A DNA stretch of 64,000 nt from an uncultured Oscillospiraceae bacterium (GTDB lineage: Bacteria; Bacillota; Clostridia; Oscillospirales; Oscillospiraceae). Every line of letters starts with the position of its first letter. Position 1 is the stretch's first letter. A program made the translations under genes and the position numbers. The stretch lies in NCBI GenBank assembly GCA_947581795.1, contig CANPVS010000011.1, positions 1 through 64,000 on the forward strand, written 5' to 3'. The notes beneath the pieces were generated by a model. The model saw only the letters and a program-made list of their open reading frames with translations. It was not told where the DNA came from and searched no databases. Below, one piece after another: positions 40,261 through 48,839 of this stretch.

Positions 40261-40842
40261 TTATTGCGGACGGCCCGTTTCGCGATCTTCCGCCCGGTAG
40301 TCATCCTTCAGTATGGCGTACCACACCTCGTCGATCACGCCCTTGTTGCAGCGGCCGGCCCGGCGCATCGTGCCCTCGTAGCGCATGCCCAGCTTCTGCA
40401 TGACCCGGCCGGATTTGGGGTTGCCCACGGCGTGGACGGCGGCGACGCGCGCAAAGCCCACTTCGTCGAAAAGATAGCGCAGCACGGCCTGCCCGGCCTC
40501 CGGCATGATGCCCCGGCCCCACCAGGCCGAGCCCATGCACCAGCCCAGCTCACAGCCGGCCACCGCGGGCTTCTGGGGGCCAACGGTGATGCTGCCGATG
40601 ACCTGGCCCAGCTCCTTGAGTTCGATGGCCCAGTTGTAATAATCGGCCTGTTCATAGGCCGCGGTCCAATCGGACAGCACCGCCCGCGTCACCTCCACGC
40701 TCTCATGGGTGGGCCAGGTGAGGTATTCGGTCACGGCGTCCTCCGAGGCCCAGTTTTTGTACATGGTCTCGGCGTCGTCTAAGGTGAACCGCCGGAGGAC
40801 GAGCCGGTCCGTCTCCAGCGTTATGGTTCCTTTGTGATCCAT
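40261..40842 (-). CDS. GNAT-family N-acetyltransferase (RimJ/RimL-like)
   Basis: A 193-residue acetyltransferase. LETDRLVLRRFTLDDAETMYKNW at the N-terminus, GSITVGPQ, the acetyl-CoA-binding region WWGRGIMPEAGQAVLRY and NPKSGRVMQKLGMRYEGTMR match the RimJ/RimL subgroup that acetylates protein N-termini or small amines. The substrate is unknown. AAGGAGACAAT precedes the ATG. Confidence 0.88.
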   Translation of the reverse strand: MDHKGTITLETDRLVLRRFTLDDAETMYKNWASEDAVTEYLTWPTHESVEVTRAVLSDWTAAYEQADYYNWAIELKELGQVIGSITVGPQKPAVAGCELGWCMGSAWWGRGIMPEAGQAVLRYLFDEVGFARVAAVHAVGNPKSGRVMQKLGMRYEGTMRRAGRCNKGVIDEVWYAILKDDYRAEDRETGRPQ

Positions 40843-41063
40843 TGAAATTGTCTCCTTCCGTATGGATATAAAAAAACCCGGAGCGGCGCGAGCTTGTCAA
40901 AAAACAAGTTTTTGACCGCTTGATTGAATCTGCTCGGCGAGAGTGAATCCCGCCGGCATAATCCAAAAGCCTGGTGTATTGCGGCTTTTGGATTGACGCG
41001 CGGGAATGCCGCGCGGCTCGGCCTGACCGGCCTTCGCTCCCCTCTAATTATTTTTTGACAGAC
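40843..41063. other. Hairpin-rich spacer between the GNAT gene and ackA
   Basis: No gene is evident. Two perfect inverted repeats stand out, GTCAAAAA-ACAAG-TTTTTGAC (40896-40916) and AATCCAAAAGCC/GGCTTTTGGATT (40960-40994). The block CCCGGAGCGGCG at 40877-40888, after a run of As, repeats the left arm of the ackA terminator at 41071, as if the intervening 190 bases had entered next to a duplicated terminator fragment. Confidence 0.5.
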
Positions 41064-41096
41064 AAAAACGCCCGGAGCGGCGCTCCGGGCGTTTTT
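41064..41096 (-). terminator. Terminator of ackA, bidirectional in form
   Basis: A perfect 15-bp repeat AAAAACGCCCGGAGC/GCTCCGGGCGTTTTT with loop GGC. Confidence 0.9.
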
Positions 41097-41112
41097 ATAT
41101 GCCGGTCGTCGC

Positions 41113-42309
41113 TTATTTTTCCACAAGGGCCTTGGTGTCCCGGGCGATGACCAGCTCCTCGTTGGTGGGGATGACCATGAGCTTCACCTTGCTGTCCTGC
41201 TTGGAGATGAACCGGTCTCCGCCCCGCTTGGCGTTGCAGCCCGGGCACAGCTCCGCGCCGAGATACGTGAGATACTGGCAGATATCGGCCCGCATCTCGG
41301 CGTCGTTCTCGCCCACGCCGGCGGTGAAGATGATGCCGTCCACGCCGTTCATGGCCGCGGCGTAAGCGCCCACGGTCTTGGCCACGGAATAGGCGAACAT
41401 ATCCCGGGCCAGGGCGGCCCGCTGGTTGCCCTCCTCGGCGGCCTTGGTCAGGTCCCGGAAGTCGGAGCTCACGCCGGAAACGCCCAGCACGCCGGACTTC
41501 TTATTGAGCTCATTGGTGATGGTGGTCACGTCCTTGCCCGTGTTCTGGCAGAGGTAATCGGGGATGGACACGTCGATGTCGCCGCAGCGGGTGCCCATGG
41601 GCAGGCCCGCGATGGGGGTGAAGCCCATGGAGGTGTCCACGCACTTGCCGCCGTCGATGGCGCAGATGGAACTGCCGTTGCCCATGTGGCAGGAGATGAG
41701 CTTCAGCTCCTCGATAGGCTTTTCCATCAGCTTCGCGGCCTGGCCGGAGACATAGCGGTGGCTGGTGCCATGGAAGCCGTAGCGCCGGACCTTCAGGTCG
41801 GTATAGTACTCATAGGGGATGGCGTACATGAAGGCCTTGCCGGGCATGGTCTGGTGGAAGGCGGTGTCGAATACCGCCACCTGGGGCACGCTGCCGAAGA
41901 CCTGCTTGCAGGCGTTGATGCCGGTGATGTTGGCGGGGTTGTGAAGGGGGGCCAGGGGTACGCACTCCTCTATGGCGGCCATGACGGCGTCGTCGATGAC
42001 CACGGAGGCGGCGAACTTCTCCCCGCCGTGGACCACCCGGTGGCCCACCGCGCCGATTTCGGACATATCCGCCACCACGCCGTATTCGGCGCTGGTGAGC
42101 TTATCCAGCACCGCGGCGATGGCCTCGGTGTGGGTGGGCATGGGCACGTCCTCGTCAAAGACGGGCTTGCCGTTCTGGGGCTGGTGCTTCAGATGGCCGT
42201 CGATGCCGATGCGCTCGCACAGGCCCTTGGCCAGCAGCGCCTCATTGTCCATGTCCAGCAGCTGGTATTTCAGGGAGGAACTGCCGCAGTTGATCACAAG
42301 AATTTTCAT
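41113..42309 (-). CDS. ackA: Acetate kinase
   Basis: A 398-residue enzyme making ATP from acetyl phosphate. MKILVINCGSSSLKYQL (phosphate 1 motif), the catalytic region HRVVHGGEKF, FDTAFHQTMP, GFHGTSHRYVS, HMGNGSSICAIDGGKCVDTSMGFTP and the C-terminal FTAGVGEND are all intact. No pta gene is adjacent. It is divergent from tmcAL across 108 bases. Start 42309 is set by homology, with GGAAGGGGT upstream. Confidence 0.96.
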   Translation of the reverse strand: MKILVINCGSSSLKYQLLDMDNEALLAKGLCERIGIDGHLKHQPQNGKPVFDEDVPMPTHTEAIAAVLDKLTSAEYGVVADMSEIGAVGHRVVHGGEKFAASVVIDDAVMAAIEECVPLAPLHNPANITGINACKQVFGSVPQVAVFDTAFHQTMPGKAFMYAIPYEYYTDLKVRRYGFHGTSHRYVSGQAAKLMEKPIEELKLISCHMGNGSSICAIDGGKCVDTSMGFTPIAGLPMGTRCGDIDVSIPDYLCQNTGKDVTTITNELNKKSGVLGVSGVSSDFRDLTKAAEEGNQRAALARDMFAYSVAKTVGAYAAAMNGVDGIIFTAGVGENDAEMRADICQYLTYLGAELCPGCNAKRGGDRFISKQDSKVKLMVIPTNEELVIARDTKALVEK

Positions 42310-42417
42310 GGTTGACCCCTTCCTCTTGTAAAAAATTAAAATCTGTGTAAAATGATAAGTAAAGGATACTATAGCCATTTTAACGCTTTTTTGCGAAAAC
42401 GCAAGAGGGAGACCGCT

Positions 42418-43614
42418 ATGAATGTGATCGGCGTCGTGGGGGAGTTCAACCCCTTCCACTTGGGACATTTTGAGCATTTCGCCGCCAGCCGGGAACAGCT
42501 GGGGGAGGACGCCCCCATCGTGTGCGTCATGAGCGGGGACTTCGTCCAGCGGGGCGGCCCCGCCTGCTTCGACAAGCACGTCCGGGCCAAAATGGCCGCC
42601 CAGTGCGGCGCGGACTTGGTATTGGAGCTGCCGCTTCCCTGGTGCACCCTCTCGGCGGAGGGGTTCGCCATGGGGGCGGTGGGCCTTCTGGACGCCCTGG
42701 GGGTGGTGACCCACCTGTCCTTCGGCAGCGAAGCAGGCTCTCTCGCGCCCCTGACCGCTCTCGCCATCGCGGCGGCGGAGCCCGCCAACATCGAGCGTAT
42801 AAAGTCAGAAATGGCGGACGGCCTGCCCTTCGCGGCCGCCCGGGAGAAGGTGCTCCACGAGACGTTGGGGGAGGAGTCGGTCCTTTTGCAGACGCCCAAC
42901 AACATCCTGGCCGTGGAGTACATCAAAGCCCTCTTTGCCCTCCACAGCCCCATGCAGGCCATGACCACCCTGCGTCGGGAGTCGGTCCACGACGCCATGG
43001 CCGGGGGGCGGCTTCGCAGCGCGGCCCAGCTCCGGGCCATGCTGGAATCGGGGGAGGATGTGACCCCCTTCATGCCCGGGGAGGCCGCCCGGCTGGCGAC
43101 CCGGGAGATGGCGGCGGGTCGGGGACCTGTAACCCTGGAAAGCCTGGAGCAAGGCGTTATGGCCCGGCTGCGGGCCATGAGCCAGGCGGATTTTGCCGCC
43201 CTGCCGGACGCCACGGAGGGGCTGGAAAACCGTCTTTACAAGGCCGTGCGGGAGGAGGGGAGCCTCCTCAGTGTGCTGGCGGCGGTGAAGACGAAGCGGT
43301 ATCCCCTGAGCCGCCTGCGCCGGATGGTGATGTGCGCCGCGCTGGGCGTGAAGGCGGACATGGCGGGCCCCGTGCCGCCCTATGCCCGCATTTTGGCCAG
43401 CACCGAACGGGGCCGGGAGCTGGTGCGCAAAATGGACGGCAAGGCGAAAGTACCTGTGGTGACGAAGCCCGCCGCGGTGCGGGAGCTGCCCGCCCCGGCG
43501 GAGGAGGTATTCGCCCTCAATGCCGCCGCACGGGACTTCTACGTGCTGGGCTACGAGGCGGCGGAGGAGAGGACCGGCGGCTCCGACTGGCGGACCAGCC
43601 CGGCGACAATATAG
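42418..43614 (+). CDS. tmcAL: tRNA(Met) cytidine acetate ligase TmcAL
   Basis: A 398-residue nucleotidyltransferase-superfamily enzyme with the N-terminal GVVGEFNPFHLGHFEHF (HxGH motif), SGDFVQRGGPACFDKHVRA and TPNNILAVEYIKAL. TmcAL uses ATP and free acetate to form N4-acetylcytidine at the wobble position of elongator tRNA-Met. It sits divergent from acetate kinase, the other acetate-handling enzyme here. AAGAGGGAG precedes the ATG at 42418. Confidence 0.9.
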   Translation: MNVIGVVGEFNPFHLGHFEHFAASREQLGEDAPIVCVMSGDFVQRGGPACFDKHVRAKMAAQCGADLVLELPLPWCTLSAEGFAMGAVGLLDALGVVTHLSFGSEAGSLAPLTALAIAAAEPANIERIKSEMADGLPFAAAREKVLHETLGEESVLLQTPNNILAVEYIKALFALHSPMQAMTTLRRESVHDAMAGGRLRSAAQLRAMLESGEDVTPFMPGEAARLATREMAAGRGPVTLESLEQGVMARLRAMSQADFAALPDATEGLENRLYKAVREEGSLLSVLAAVKTKRYPLSRLRRMVMCAALGVKADMAGPVPPYARILASTERGRELVRKMDGKAKVPVVTKPAAVRELPAPAEEVFALNAAARDFYVLGYEAAEERTGGSDWRTSPATI

Positions 43615-43660
43615 CGGCGCGGGGCAAAAGATCGTTGCTGCGTATGAACTGGGTAATTCG

Positions 43661-43783
43661 CCTCCCTCTGACGAGGGAGGTGGCTCGGCCGACAGGCCGA
43701 GACGGAGGGAGAGATATGGCAGGATTGTTTTTCTCTCCCTCAGTCAGCGCCAAAGGCGCTGACAGCCCCCTCGTCAGAGGGGG
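43661..43783. repeat. Multi-hairpin intergenic repeat, copy 1
   Basis: This unit of about 123 bases is built from inverted repeats: CCTCCCTC-TGAC-GAGGGAGG at the left, CTCGGCC-GACA-GGCCGAG, GGAGGGAGAG pairing with CTCTCCCTC across a T-rich loop, GTCAGCGCC-AAA-GGCGCTGAC, and CCCCCTC-GTCA-GAGGGGG at the right. The ends are near inverted copies of each other. A related copy lies at 48691-48808. It has no coding capacity, so it is a non-autonomous MITE or REP-like element. It ends about 35 bases before prfA. Confidence 0.85.
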
Positions 43784-43818
43784 CCGGATTCTTAGCTTAT
43801 ATACTTTTGGTATTGCCT

Positions 43819-44889
43819 ATGGATGAAAAACTATTGCAAATAGAGGAAAAATACGAGCGGCTGGCCGCCCGGATGGAGGACCCGGACACCTACGCCGAGC
43901 CGGGGCTCTACGGGACCCTTGCCAAGGAGCGGAAGGACCTGGAACCGGTGGTGGAGGCCTGGCGGGCGGTAAAGCGCCTGCGGGCCGCGGCCGCCGAGGC
44001 GGAGGGGATGCTGGCTGAGGAGGACCCGGAGCTGCGCACCCTGGCCCGGCAGGAACTGGACGACGCCCGGGAGGCGCTGCCCGAAGCGGAGCGGAAGCTG
44101 AAGACGCTGCTGCTGCCCCGCGACCCCAACGACGGCAAGAACGTCATCGTGGAGATCCGGGGCGGCGTGGGCGGCGAGGAGTCGGCCCTGTTTGCCGCCA
44201 GCCTCTACCGGATGTACGCCATGTACGCCGAGAGCCGGGGCTGGACCGTGTCCATCGCCAACCTGAACGAGACGGACCTGGGCGGCATCAAGGAGATCAG
44301 CTTTGTGGTGGAGGGCGAGGGCGCCTGGTCCCGCTTCAAATTCGAGAGCGGCGTTCACCGGGTCCAGCGGGTCCCGGAGACGGAGACCCAAGGAAGAGTA
44401 CACACCTCCACCGCCACCGTGGCGGTGCTGCCGGAGGCGGACGAGACGGAGTACGAGCTGGACATGAGCCAGGTGCGCATCGATGTGTTCCGCTCCTCCG
44501 GGGCCGGGGGGCAGAAGGTGAACAAGACCTCCAGCGCCATCCGGGTGACCCACATCCCCACCGGCACGGTGGTGGAGTGCCAGGACGAGCGCAGCCAGTA
44601 TAAGAACAAGGCCCGGGCGCTGTCCATCCTGGCCTCGCGGCTGGCCCAGGCGGAGCGGGAAAAGCTTGCCGCGGAGCGGGCCGACGAGCGCCGCAGCCAG
44701 GTGGGCACCGGCATGCGCAACGAGCGCATCCGCACCTACAACTTCCCCCAGGGCCGGGTCACGGACCACCGCATCGGCCTCACCATATACCGCATCGACG
44801 CGGTGATGAACGGGGACTTGGACGAGATCATCGACGCGCTGGTCACGGCCGACCAGGCGGAGCGCCTACAAGAGGAGGAGCGGGCTTGA
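43819..44889 (+). CDS. prfA: Peptide chain release factor 1
   Basis: A 356-residue RF1 that terminates at UAA/UAG. It has the recognition P-x-T motif (VPETETQGRVHTS) and the catalytic GGQ in SSGAGGQKVNKTSSA. The first domain is a long coiled coil. The ATG at 43819 has no obvious Shine-Dalgarno; the intergenic repeat ends just upstream and may have displaced the native leader. The glutamine methyltransferase gene prmC, often next to prfA, is not here; the next gene overlaps by four bases. Confidence 0.94.
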   Translation: MDEKLLQIEEKYERLAARMEDPDTYAEPGLYGTLAKERKDLEPVVEAWRAVKRLRAAAAEAEGMLAEEDPELRTLARQELDDAREALPEAERKLKTLLLPRDPNDGKNVIVEIRGGVGGEESALFAASLYRMYAMYAESRGWTVSIANLNETDLGGIKEISFVVEGEGAWSRFKFESGVHRVQRVPETETQGRVHTSTATVAVLPEADETEYELDMSQVRIDVFRSSGAGGQKVNKTSSAIRVTHIPTGTVVECQDERSQYKNKARALSILASRLAQAEREKLAAERADERRSQVGTGMRNERIRTYNFPQGRVTDHRIGLTIYRIDAVMNGDLDEIIDALVTADQAERLQEEERA

Positions 44890-46091
44890 ACACAGAGCGC
44901 ATCACGGCCGGCATCGCCCGGGCGGCGGAGATCATCCGCGCCGGGGGCTTGGCAGCCGTGCCCACGGAGACGGTGTACGGCCTGGCCGCCAACGGCCTGG
45001 CCGCATCCGCCGTGGAGAGGATATACGAGGTGAAGGGCCGGCCCGCGGCCAAGCCCCTGAGCCTGATGGTGCCGGGGCCCGAGGCCCTGGACGTGTACGG
45101 GCGGAACATCCCCCGGGGCGCGCGGGTGCTGGCGGAGGCCTTCTGGCCTGGGCCGCTGACCATAGTGGTGGAAGCGGACCAGAAAATACCGGCAATTGTC
45201 CTGGCGGGTGGGGACACAGTGGGGCTCAGGTGTCCGGATTCGCCCAAAACGCTGGAACTATTGAAACTGGCGGGCGTGCCTCTGGCGGCCCCCTCCGCCA
45301 ACCCCTCCGGGGCCCCCAGCCCCAAGACCGCAGAGGACGTGCTGGCCTATTTTGACGGGAAAATAGAGGCCGTCATCGACGGCGGCCCCTGCGGCATCGG
45401 CACGGAGAGCACCATCATCGACCTGACGGTAAGCCCCTATCGGATCCTGCGCCAAGGGGCGCTGGCGGAAGAGGATATCCGCCGGGCGCTGGTAGACAGC
45501 CTCACGGTGGTGGGGGTCACCGGCGGCACCGGGGCGGGCAAGACCACGGCATTGGAATCGCTGGAGGCCATGGGCGCGCTGGTGCTGGACGCGGACGCGG
45601 TGTATCACGAGCTGTGTGAGCAGGGCGGGCCCATGCTGGACGCCATCGCCGCCCGGTTCCCCGGCTCGGTAGAGAATGGCATTCTCCAGCGGAAAAAGCT
45701 GGGCAACCTGGTGTTTTCCGACCCCGCCGCCCTGGCGGACCTGGACCGGATCACCATCCACCACGTGGTGGCCGAACTGGACGAGAGGATGGCCCAATTC
45801 GCCGCCGCGGGCGGGCGGTATGCCGCCATCGACGCCATCAACCTTATCGGCACGGAGGCGGAAAGCCGCCTGGACCATCTGGTGGGCGTGCTGGCCCCGG
45901 AAGAAGTGCGGGCGGCGCGGCTGGTGGCCCGGGAGGGCGTGAGCATGGACTACGCCCTGAAGCGCATCCGGGCCCAGAAGCCGGACAGCTTTTTCATAGA
46001 GCACTGCGGCCATATTTTGCACAACGACGGCAGCCGGGAGGACTTCCGGCGGGCCTGCGACGAACTCTTTAAGAATATTCTGGAGGGATAA
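44886..46091 (+). CDS. Fusion of threonylcarbamoyl-AMP synthase (Sua5/YrdC) and dephospho-CoA kinase (CoaE)
   Basis: A 401-residue protein with two complete domains in one frame. Residues 1-200 are a YrdC domain (VPTETVYGLAANG, KGRPAAKPLSLM, APSANPSG and a GIGTESTIIDL strand), which makes threonylcarbamoyl-AMP for t6A37 of ANN-reading tRNAs. Residues 204-401 are CoaE-like, with P-loop GVTGGTGAGKTT, the LDADAVYHEL substrate loop and the lid region VSMDYALKRIRAQ, for the last step of CoA synthesis. It overlaps prfA by four bases. The CoaE DxPLLFE segment reads IDAINLIGTE, so that half is somewhat divergent. Confidence 0.88.
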   Translation: MNTERITAGIARAAEIIRAGGLAAVPTETVYGLAANGLAASAVERIYEVKGRPAAKPLSLMVPGPEALDVYGRNIPRGARVLAEAFWPGPLTIVVEADQKIPAIVLAGGDTVGLRCPDSPKTLELLKLAGVPLAAPSANPSGAPSPKTAEDVLAYFDGKIEAVIDGGPCGIGTESTIIDLTVSPYRILRQGALAEEDIRRALVDSLTVVGVTGGTGAGKTTALESLEAMGALVLDADAVYHELCEQGGPMLDAIAARFPGSVENGILQRKKLGNLVFSDPAALADLDRITIHHVVAELDERMAQFAAAGGRYAAIDAINLIGTEAESRLDHLVGVLAPEEVRAARLVAREGVSMDYALKRIRAQKPDSFFIEHCGHILHNDGSREDFRRACDELFKNILEG

Positions 46092-46094
46092 ACC

Positions 46095-47480
46095 ATGGAC
46101 GAGATGAAAAAGGCGCTGTTTTACCAGCAGAAGAACGGCTACGACCTGATGGACGCCGCGGAGCGGCTGGCCCTGGAGGACTACTGCCGGGGGTATATGC
46201 GCTATCTGGACGCCGCCCGCACGGAGCGGGAGGCGGTGAAGGAGGCCGTGAAGCTGGCGGAGGCGGCGGGGTTCGTGAGCGCGGAGAACCTGGATGGCCC
46301 CATTCAGCCGGGGCAGAAGGTGTATTGGAGCAACCGGGGCAAGGCCCTGCTGCTGGCCGTGGGCGGGAAAAAGCCCATGAGCGCCGGGTTCGTGGTGGAA
46401 GCGGCCCACGTGGACGCGCCCCGTCTGGACCTGAAGCAGCTGCCCCTTTTCGAGGACTCGGAGCTGGGCTACTTCCGCACCCACTATTACGGCGGCATCA
46501 AGAAATACCAGTGGACGGCCATCCCCCTGGAGATCCACGGCGTGGTGTCCCTCAAAGACGGCACCACCCAGGAGGTGGTGATCGGCCGGGAGCCGGATGA
46601 CCCCCAGTTCGTGATCACGGACCTGCTGCCCCACCTGGCCGCGGACCAGATGCAGAAGACCCTGGCCAAGGGCATAGAGGGGGAGAAGCTCTGCATCCTG
46701 GCGGGCAGCGTGCCCTACGCCGGGGAGGGCTCCGACCGGGTGAAGCTGGCTATTATGAGCCTTCTCAATGACCGATACGGCATCACCGAGGCGGACCTTA
46801 TCTCCGCCGAGCTGGAGGCGGTGCCCGCCTTCCAGGTGCGGGAGCTGGGCCTGGACCGGAGCCTCATCGGCGGCTACGGCCAGGACGACCGGGTCTGCGC
46901 CTACGCGGAGCTGGCGGCCGTGCTGGAGACGGAAGAGCCGGAGCGCACGGCGGTGTGCATCCTGGCGGACAAGGAGGAGATCGGCTCCATGGGCGTGTCC
47001 GGCATGCAGAGCCGGGCCTTCGAGCGGTTCATCGAAAAGCTCTGCGGCGGCACCTGCTCCGTGCAGGAGGCCTTCTCCCACAGCTTCTGCGTGTCCGCGG
47101 ACGTGACGGCGGCCCTGGACCCCATGTACCCCGAGGTCAGCGAGAAGCAGAACGCCTCCCGCATCAACTACGGCGTGGCCTTCTGCAAGTACACCGGCTC
47201 CCGGGGCAAGTCCGGGGCCAGCGACGCCTCGGCGGAGCTGGTGGGCTATCTGCGCCGCCTGTGCGACGAGGGCGGCGTCACCTGGCAGATGTGCGAGCTG
47301 GGCAAGGTGGACCAGGGCGGCGGCGGCACGGTGGCCCTCTATATGGCTGACCGGGACATCGACACCATCGACGCGGGGGTCCCGGTGCTTTCCATGCATG
47401 CCCCCTTCGAGACTACCTCAAAATTCGACTGCTACATGACCTATAAGTGCATGAAGGCGGCCTACAACGCCAAAGACTAA
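46095..47480 (+). CDS. M18-family aminopeptidase
   Basis: A 461-residue dinuclear zinc aminopeptidase of the aspartyl aminopeptidase family. Metal and catalytic residues are visible: H and D in AAHVDAPR, D in GYGQDDRV, EE in DKEEIGSMG, D in FCVSADV and H in SMHAPFE. It follows the YrdC-CoaE fusion by three bases and is probably in the prfA transcript. Likely cytoplasmic peptide turnover. Confidence 0.9.
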   Translation: MDEMKKALFYQQKNGYDLMDAAERLALEDYCRGYMRYLDAARTEREAVKEAVKLAEAAGFVSAENLDGPIQPGQKVYWSNRGKALLLAVGGKKPMSAGFVVEAAHVDAPRLDLKQLPLFEDSELGYFRTHYYGGIKKYQWTAIPLEIHGVVSLKDGTTQEVVIGREPDDPQFVITDLLPHLAADQMQKTLAKGIEGEKLCILAGSVPYAGEGSDRVKLAIMSLLNDRYGITEADLISAELEAVPAFQVRELGLDRSLIGGYGQDDRVCAYAELAAVLETEEPERTAVCILADKEEIGSMGVSGMQSRAFERFIEKLCGGTCSVQEAFSHSFCVSADVTAALDPMYPEVSEKQNASRINYGVAFCKYTGSRGKSGASDASAELVGYLRRLCDEGGVTWQMCELGKVDQGGGGTVALYMADRDIDTIDAGVPVLSMHAPFETTSKFDCYMTYKCMKAAYNAKD

Positions 47481-47502
47481 AATATTAATAGGAGGGACCC
47501 CA

Positions 47503-48618
47503 ATGGCAGACCATTACGGCAAGAATATCCCCAAGCTGGGCTTCGGGCTCATGCGCCTGCCCGGAAAGGGCGTGGGCATCGACGTGGACCAGACCGGGGC
47601 CATGGCGGACAAATTCCTGGCCGCCGGGTTCACCTATCTGGACACCGCCTTCGTCTATCCCGGCTCCGAGGCCGCGGCAAAGAAGGCCATCGTGGACCGG
47701 CATCCCCGGGAGAACTTCCTGCTGGCCAGCAAGCTGAACGCCGGCATCGCGGTGACGGAGCGGGCCGCGAAAAAGCAGTTCGCCACCTCCCTGGAGCGGT
47801 CCGGGGCAGGGTACTTCGACCACTACCTGCTCCACGCTCTTCAGGAGAACAACGTCCGGCGCTACGACAAGTTCCACCTGTGGGACTTCGTCCTGGACAA
47901 GAAGGAACAGGGGCTCATCAAGCACGTGGGCTTTTCCTTCCACGGAAAGCCCGCCCTGCTGGACCAGCTCCTCACCGACCACCCGGAGGTGGAATTCGTC
48001 CAGCTGCAGATCAACTACGCCGACTGGGAGAACCCCGACGTGGTGAGCCGGGCAAACTACGAGACGGCCCGCAAGCACGATAAGGGCGTGGTCATCATGG
48101 AGCCGGTGAAGGGCGGCCGCCTGGCCGACCCGCCAGAAGAGGTCAAAAAGCTCTTTAAGGACTACGCTCCTGACGCCTCCTGCGCCTCCTGGGCCATCCG
48201 CTTTGCCGCCAGCCTGGACGGGGTCATAACCGTCCTGTCCGGCATGAGCAATATGGAGCAGATGGAAAACAACCTCTCCGTGATGGGCGATTTCAAGCCC
48301 CTGAACGACGAGGAGCAGCATATCATCGCCCAGGCCCAGAAGATACTGGGTAACTCCGCCGCCATCCCCTGCACGGCGTGCCATTACTGCACCGAGGGCT
48401 GCCCTCAGAGCATCCCCATCCCCGACATCTTCGCCGCCGCCAATAAGCAGCTCTCCGGCGGCCAGATGGCCCAGGCGAAGGATGCCTACGCCGCTGCGGT
48501 AAAGGATACCGGCAGGGCCTCGGACTGCATCGCCTGCGGCCAGTGCGAGCGGGCCTGCCCCCAGCACATCCAAGTCATCGATAACCTGAAGAAGTGCGCG
48601 GAGATGCTGGAGAAGTAA
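47503..48618 (+). CDS. Aldo/keto reductase with C-terminal ferredoxin-like domain
   Basis: A 371-residue protein. The AKR barrel (about 1-275) has Asp and Tyr in DTAFVY, Lys in ASKLN and His in YLLHAL. The C-terminal extension (about 285-371) has two four-cysteine sets, CTACHYCTEGCP and CIACGQCERACP, for two [4Fe-4S] clusters. Such AKRs are common in anaerobes and probably take electrons from or give them to ferredoxin; the carbonyl substrate is unknown. GGAGGGACCCC precedes the ATG. Confidence 0.9.
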   Translation: MADHYGKNIPKLGFGLMRLPGKGVGIDVDQTGAMADKFLAAGFTYLDTAFVYPGSEAAAKKAIVDRHPRENFLLASKLNAGIAVTERAAKKQFATSLERSGAGYFDHYLLHALQENNVRRYDKFHLWDFVLDKKEQGLIKHVGFSFHGKPALLDQLLTDHPEVEFVQLQINYADWENPDVVSRANYETARKHDKGVVIMEPVKGGRLADPPEEVKKLFKDYAPDASCASWAIRFAASLDGVITVLSGMSNMEQMENNLSVMGDFKPLNDEEQHIIAQAQKILGNSAAIPCTACHYCTEGCPQSIPIPDIFAAANKQLSGGQMAQAKDAYAAAVKDTGRASDCIACGQCERACPQHIQVIDNLKKCAEMLEK

Positions 48619-48650
48619 TTACATATCATAATTGATATCATAATTGAGTG
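48619..48650. repeat. Perfect 12-bp tandem repeat
   Basis: ATATCATAATTG occurs twice head to tail (48623-48634, 48635-48646), immediately before a terminator hairpin. It is AT-rich and of unknown role. Confidence 0.6.
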
Positions 48651-48684
48651 GTAGGGCGCGTTGCGAAACGCGCCCTACAGTTTT
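48651..48684 (+). terminator. Terminator of the prfA-to-AKR transcript
   Basis: A perfect 12-bp stem GTAGGGCGCGTT-GCGA-AACGCGCCCTAC with a GNRA tetraloop is followed by AGTTTTTA. Confidence 0.85.
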
Positions 48685-48690
48685 TAAAGG

Positions 48691-48808
48691 CTCCCTCTGA
48701 CGAGGGAGCTGTCGAGCGAAGCAAGACTGAGGGAGAGATACGCCAAACTGTAGGTTTTCTCTCCCCCAGTCAGCGCCAGGGCGCTGACAGCCCCCTCGTC
48801 AGAGGGGG
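48691..48808. repeat. Multi-hairpin intergenic repeat, copy 2
   Basis: The same architecture as at 43661: CTCCCTC-TGAC-GAGGGAG left end, GAGGGAGAG/CTCTCCC inner arms, GTCAGCGCC/GGCGCTGAC and CCCCCTC-GTCA-GAGGGGG right end. The second hairpin of copy 1 is replaced by GTCGAGCGAAGCAAGAC. High identity at the ends and divergence in the middle suggest a dispersed family. Confidence 0.85.
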
Positions 48809-48839
48809 CCATATTTATGACTCAAATGGGCATTATCCA

